Below are positions 62,833-64,000 of a DNA stretch of 64,000 nt, piece by piece. How positions within the stretch are numbered: position 1 is the stretch's first letter; every line of letters starts with the position of its first letter. This stretch comes from Bradyrhizobium erythrophlei (GTDB lineage Bacteria > Pseudomonadota > Alphaproteobacteria > Rhizobiales > Xanthobacteraceae). The notes beneath the pieces were generated by a model. That model had not been told where the DNA came from. It saw only the letters and a list, made by a program, of their open reading frames with translations, and searched no databases. The position numbers were made by a program, and so were the translations under genes. The stretch is from positions 1,787,501-1,851,500 of the forward strand of contig FSRD01000001.1 in assembly GCA_900129675.1 (NCBI GenBank). Reading direction: 5' to 3'.

Positions 62833-63429
62833 CTACCCCGCCGCGATCTTTTCCGCGCGCTGGAACGCCGGCCGCGCCATGCAGCGCGCGATATAGGCGT
62901 CGAACGACGGCCGCGCCGGGATCATCTTGAACAGCCGGACCGCGAAATTCAGCCCCGAGCCGATCACGATATCGGCGGCCGAGAAGTTTTCGCCGAGGAT
63001 CCATGGCCCCTTCTGCAGCGCGTTGTCGAGCACGTCGATCACCCGCTGCGCGTCACCCCAGCCGGCCGCGACCGGGTTCATCTCGATCTTGGTCGCAAGC
63101 TGTACCATCGCGGGCTCGATGCAGCCTGGGCCGAAGAACAGCCAGTACAGGTATTTTGCGCGCAGGGGATCGCCGAGTGGCGGCGCCAGTTTCGCTTCGG
63201 GATAGCGCTCGGCAAGATAGGCGCAGATCGCGGCCGATTCCGCCAGCGTGGCGTCGCCGTCTTTCAGCGCCGGCACCTTCCCCATCGGATTGATTGCGAG
63301 ATATTCGATTCTTTTCTGCGCGCCGGTGGAGATGTCGGTCAGCACGCGCTCATAGGGCTGTCCGGTCTCTTCCATCAGCCACAGCGAAGAGAACGAGCGG
63401 GAGCGGGGCGACCAGTAGAGTTGCATCAT
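62833..63429 (-). CDS. Glutathione S-transferase family protein
   Basis: A 198-residue GST. The thioredoxin-like N-terminal domain is LYWSPRSRSFSSLWLMEETGQPYERV, with MGKVPALKDGDATLAESAAICAYLAERYP holding the cis-Pro and the E-S glutathione contact. The helical C-terminal domain has GPWILGENFSAADIVIGSGL, the N-capping-box region. Ser residues near 12-15 could be catalytic (beta/theta type). The start overlaps the stop of the upstream GNAT gene (ATGA), so the two form an operon. Confidence 0.9.
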   Translation of the reverse strand: MMQLYWSPRSRSFSSLWLMEETGQPYERVLTDISTGAQKRIEYLAINPMGKVPALKDGDATLAESAAICAYLAERYPEAKLAPPLGDPLRAKYLYWLFFGPGCIEPAMVQLATKIEMNPVAAGWGDAQRVIDVLDNALQKGPWILGENFSAADIVIGSGLNFAVRLFKMIPARPSFDAYIARCMARPAFQRAEKIAAG

Positions 63430-63890
63430 GGTGCGATTCCTTCTTTCTTCCATCGATAATATTTCATGACAAATCCCGTCATCGGCTCGACCTGTTCCTT
63501 CTCGAACACAAAGCCTTCGCGCTCGTACCAGCGCCAGGCCTTTTCGTTTCCGCGCACACAGCGCAGCCAGATTTCATCCGGCAGTTGTTTTCGCGTAAAA
63601 GCCAGCAATTGCCGCCCGAGACTTTGGCCCTGATATTCCGGCGCCGCGAAGAGCTGGTCGAGATAGCGATCGCCGAGATGCAAGGCCAGCATCGCAGCCA
63701 GCGTGCCATTGTCGTCGGCGACGTAGAGGCTCCAGCCCTTTTCGATCTCCTGCGGCACGCGCGCCCGCAATTTTGCCAGCAGGAAATTGCTGGCGTCTTC
63801 GAGCCCGGTCGAAACCCAGCTGTTCATCCAGACGCGCGCGACCTCGTCATCTTCGTCGGCGCGGGCGGGGCGGATGGTTGGCGTCGGCAT
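63426..63890 (-). CDS. GNAT family N-acetyltransferase
   Basis: A 154-residue acetyltransferase beginning PTPTIRPARADEDDEVARVWMNSW. The acetyl-CoA motif A is DQLFAAPEYQGQSLGRQLLAFTRKQLP (Q-x-x-G-x-G/S), and the C-terminal part WLRCVRGNEKAWRWYEREGFVFEK is typical GNAT motif B. ATG 63890 chosen; the same frame can start at 63923, and neither has a strong ribosome site. It overlaps the GST gene by 4 bp, so the two are probably translated together. Confidence 0.85.
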   Translation of the reverse strand: MPTPTIRPARADEDDEVARVWMNSWVSTGLEDASNFLLAKLRARVPQEIEKGWSLYVADDNGTLAAMLALHLGDRYLDQLFAAPEYQGQSLGRQLLAFTRKQLPDEIWLRCVRGNEKAWRWYEREGFVFEKEQVEPMTGFVMKYYRWKKEGIAP

Positions 63891-64000
63891 GGCGGGATCA
63901 CCCGTTTTGGAGAGCGATGACATCTACAGGATCGGGGAGGAAAAAGAAAAAGCCTCCGTGGTTTCTGACGGATTTTGTCGCGCTGGGCCGAGGTGGTGAA

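Overview
The window is a gene-dense, GC-rich (well above 60 %) chromosomal segment of an alphaproteobacterium, almost certainly Bradyrhizobium or a very close Nitrobacteraceae relative. The evidence is gene content and order: an Irr regulator with a heme regulatory motif at Cys29, the lptC-lptA-lptB-rpoN-hpf-ptsN string, ugpBAEC, aroA-cmk-rpsA-sppA-ihfB, trpFBA-accD-folC, divL-tsaE/amgK-murU-addB-addA-trxA and mutM/ubiE-ubiB-coaBC-dut. A ROSE-like leader sits on a small heat-shock gene, and many intergenic palindromes are of the kind found in this group. There is no phage, transposase, CRISPR array or integron; this is core chromosome with small accessory inserts.

Layout. 1-2.9 kb: MFS exporter (cut by the window edge), a TetR regulator with an operator palindrome, and a two-gene divergent operon. 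3.0-9.6 kb: RNase D, LPS transport (lptC, lptA, lptB), sigma-54, ribosome hibernation factor and PtsN. 9.6-11.7 kb: GNAT enzyme, then a MarR regulator flanked by two tautomerase-superfamily enzymes resembling malonate semialdehyde decarboxylase and cis-3-chloroacrylate dehalogenase. 11.9-12.7 kb: DUF1150 protein and Hsp20. 12.8-17.0 kb: ugpBAEC glycerol-3-phosphate importer. 17.2-19.7 kb: class III CoA-transferase and ohr/ohrR with three operator copies. 19.8-20.4 kb: tRNA-Ala(GGC) and an FYDLN-type acidic protein. 20.6-27.2 kb: aroA-cmk, a small secreted protein, rpsA, sppA, ihfB and a LapA-like membrane protein. 27.3-32.5 kb: trpF-trpB-trpA, accD-folC. 32.5-45.2 kb (mostly minus strand): a metallophosphoesterase remnant, trxA, addA, addB, murU, a PilZ protein, tsaE-amgK, divL. 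45.4-46.6 kb: a decay zone with a truncated TetR gene, a double-cupin gene and a headless MAPEG remnant. 46.7-52.1 kb: dut, coaBC with an N-terminal FitA-like domain, ubiB, ubiE, and divergent mutM. 52.4-58.8 kb: gamma-glutamyltransferase, a degenerate trypsin-like protein, a ThiF/MoeB-family protein, a D-2-hydroxyacid dehydrogenase and an SH3 protein. 58.9-63.9 kb: irr, fabA-fabB-fabV, GST and GNAT genes.

The most notable signals are: (1) the MarR-controlled pair of tautomerase-superfamily enzymes whose catalytic residues match successive steps of haloacrylate breakdown; (2) a FitA-type ribbon-helix-helix DNA-binding domain fused to CoaBC, with a 39-bp inverted repeat just upstream, suggesting a self-regulating CoA enzyme; (3) tsaE-amgK next to murU (cell-wall sugar recycling); (4) fabV following fabAB; (5) DivL with Tyr in place of the H-box His; and (6) several clear operator palindromes. 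All family assignments come from reading motifs; no database search was run.
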